From NCBI GenBank assembly GCA_012961305.1, contig DTZQ01000506.1:1-6846 (forward strand): a stretch of 6,846 nt of DNA. Direction: 5' to 3'. This DNA is from Armatimonadota bacterium (GTDB taxonomy: Bacteria; Armatimonadota; UBA10988; DTZQ01). This document shows, piece after piece, positions 6,286 through 6,846 of the stretch (its first letter is position 1; each line of letters opens with the position of its first letter). The position numbers and the translations under genes were made by a program. Under the pieces are notes generated by a model. The model worked only from the letters and a program-made list of their open reading frames with translations. It made no database searches and was not told the origin of the DNA.

Positions 6286-6846
6286 CTAGGGGAACAGGCG
6301 GCCACCGCCGGTTGAGCCTTCTAAATGGTCTGCGGGACGGCTATCGGAACCCTCAGGCAGGGGCAGGATGCATTCAGGGCCCTGGTTCTTCACTGAATTG
6401 ACTGTGTCCGATACCGGATGGGAAGTCAGGAGTTCGGAGGGGGCCGGCGCCAGCAGGGGCTCCAGTATCTTGTGGTCGTCGGTCAATGGGTCCAGCCAGA
6501 GGGCCTGGGTCTCGCCGGACAATATGACCGGCATGCGGTGGTGCAGCGGCTGAATGAACGAGTTGGCCGCGGAGGTGATGATGGTGCATGACTGTACCAC
6601 CTGGCCCTCCGGAGATTTCCAAGTTTCCCATAGTCCGGCGAAGGCTAAGGGGTCGCCGTTTCGCGCATAGATGTAGGTTGGTATCTTGCGCTCGCCCTCT
6701 TTTCTCCATTCGTAGAATCCGTTGGCCAAGACCAGGCAACGCCGTTTTTTGAACGCGGTCCTGAATGCCGGCTTGGTCGAAACCGTTTCGCCAACGGCAT
6801 TGATCATTCTGGCGCCCAACTTGAGATCTTTGGCCCAAAAGGGCAC
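6286..6846 (-). CDS. SRAP-domain abasic-site protein (YedK/HMCES-like), N-terminus outside the window
   Basis: The reading frame enters from the right edge and ends with TAG at 6288-6286, giving 187 codons including the stop. SRAP proteins form a covalent bond between their Cys2 and abasic sites in single-stranded DNA, protecting replication forks. Counting from the first visible residue, the domain shows WAKD (4-7), INAVGET (15-21) with Asn16 matching YedK Asn75, CLVLANGFYEW (37-47) with Glu46 matching YedK Glu105, and LHHRMPVIL (101-109) with His102 matching YedK His160. The spacings agree within one residue, so the active site is complete apart from Cys2. Cys2 lies in the roughly 58 residues beyond the window. 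SHPVSDTVNSVKNQGP (141-156) is the usual C-terminal core ending. The last 30 or so residues are a variable tail. It is often annotated as SOS response-associated peptidase. It lies upstream of the truncated MFS gene with an 81-base gap in which I see no promoter. Confidence 0.92.
   Translation of the reverse strand: MPFWAKDLKLGARMINAVGETVSTKPAFRTAFKKRRCLVLANGFYEWRKEGERKIPTYIYARNGDPLAFAGLWETWKSPEGQVVQSCTIITSAANSFIQPLHHRMPVILSGETQALWLDPLTDDHKILEPLLAPAPSELLTSHPVSDTVNSVKNQGPECILPLPEGSDSRPADHLEGSTGGGRLFP

Noticed and set aside
1..6846. A novel defence, mobile or biosynthetic system
   Set aside because: The recognised genes are an unrelated mix of metabolism, transport, a prepilin-like protein and a common DNA-repair protein. 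There is no transposase, integrase, nuclease, toxin-antitoxin pair, repeat array or operon of unknown genes.

Overview
The window is bacterial, GC-rich DNA with closely spaced genes, ATG or GTG starts, mostly strong AAGGAGG-type ribosome binding sites and recognisable sigma-70 promoters. No mobile element, CRISPR array, tRNA or rRNA was found. The lineage cannot be fixed from sequence alone. A DUF5060/DUF4038 glycosidase next to a prepilin-like protein of the 'C-x-SNLRQLG ... DGHV' type is a pairing I associate with Armatimonadota (Fervidibacteria-like) or Planctomycetes-like genomes; this is an inference.

Left part (1-2298). A partial protein of unknown function (1-369, +) runs into the window and is followed by a complete GH140-like glycosidase (412-2016, +), probably in the same transcription unit. 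Facing it is a very small minus-strand gene (2019-2200). It has a near-consensus promoter and a good ribosome binding site, but its reading frame appears broken partway.

Middle part (2299-5425). A prepilin-like protein (2299-2889, -) is divergent from an EamA-family transporter (3153-4028, +). The spacer between them holds a short run of degenerate 7-bp repeats. Next comes purA, adenylosuccinate synthetase (4121-5425, +), with its own extended -10 promoter and a strong ribosome binding site. PurA makes adenylosuccinate from IMP, aspartate and GTP in AMP synthesis. The EamA protein probably exports or imports a small metabolite of unknown identity.

Right part (5380-6846, -). An MFS transporter lacks roughly its last four to five helices, and its 3' end overlaps the 3' end of purA by 46 bp. 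Upstream of it lies the C-terminal three quarters of an SRAP-domain (YedK/HMCES-like) abasic-site protein that runs off the window. Both purA and the MFS gene stop resembling their families at nearly the same point, about 5380-5400. The sequence may therefore be joined there, either by a real rearrangement or by a metagenome assembly chimera. If so, the right part may come from another genome.

The genes do not form one pathway: there is sugar degradation on the left, purine synthesis and transport in the middle, and transport plus DNA-damage handling on the right. I saw no convincing new multi-gene system. The most interesting points are the purA/MFS junction and the small promoter-equipped gene with a broken frame.
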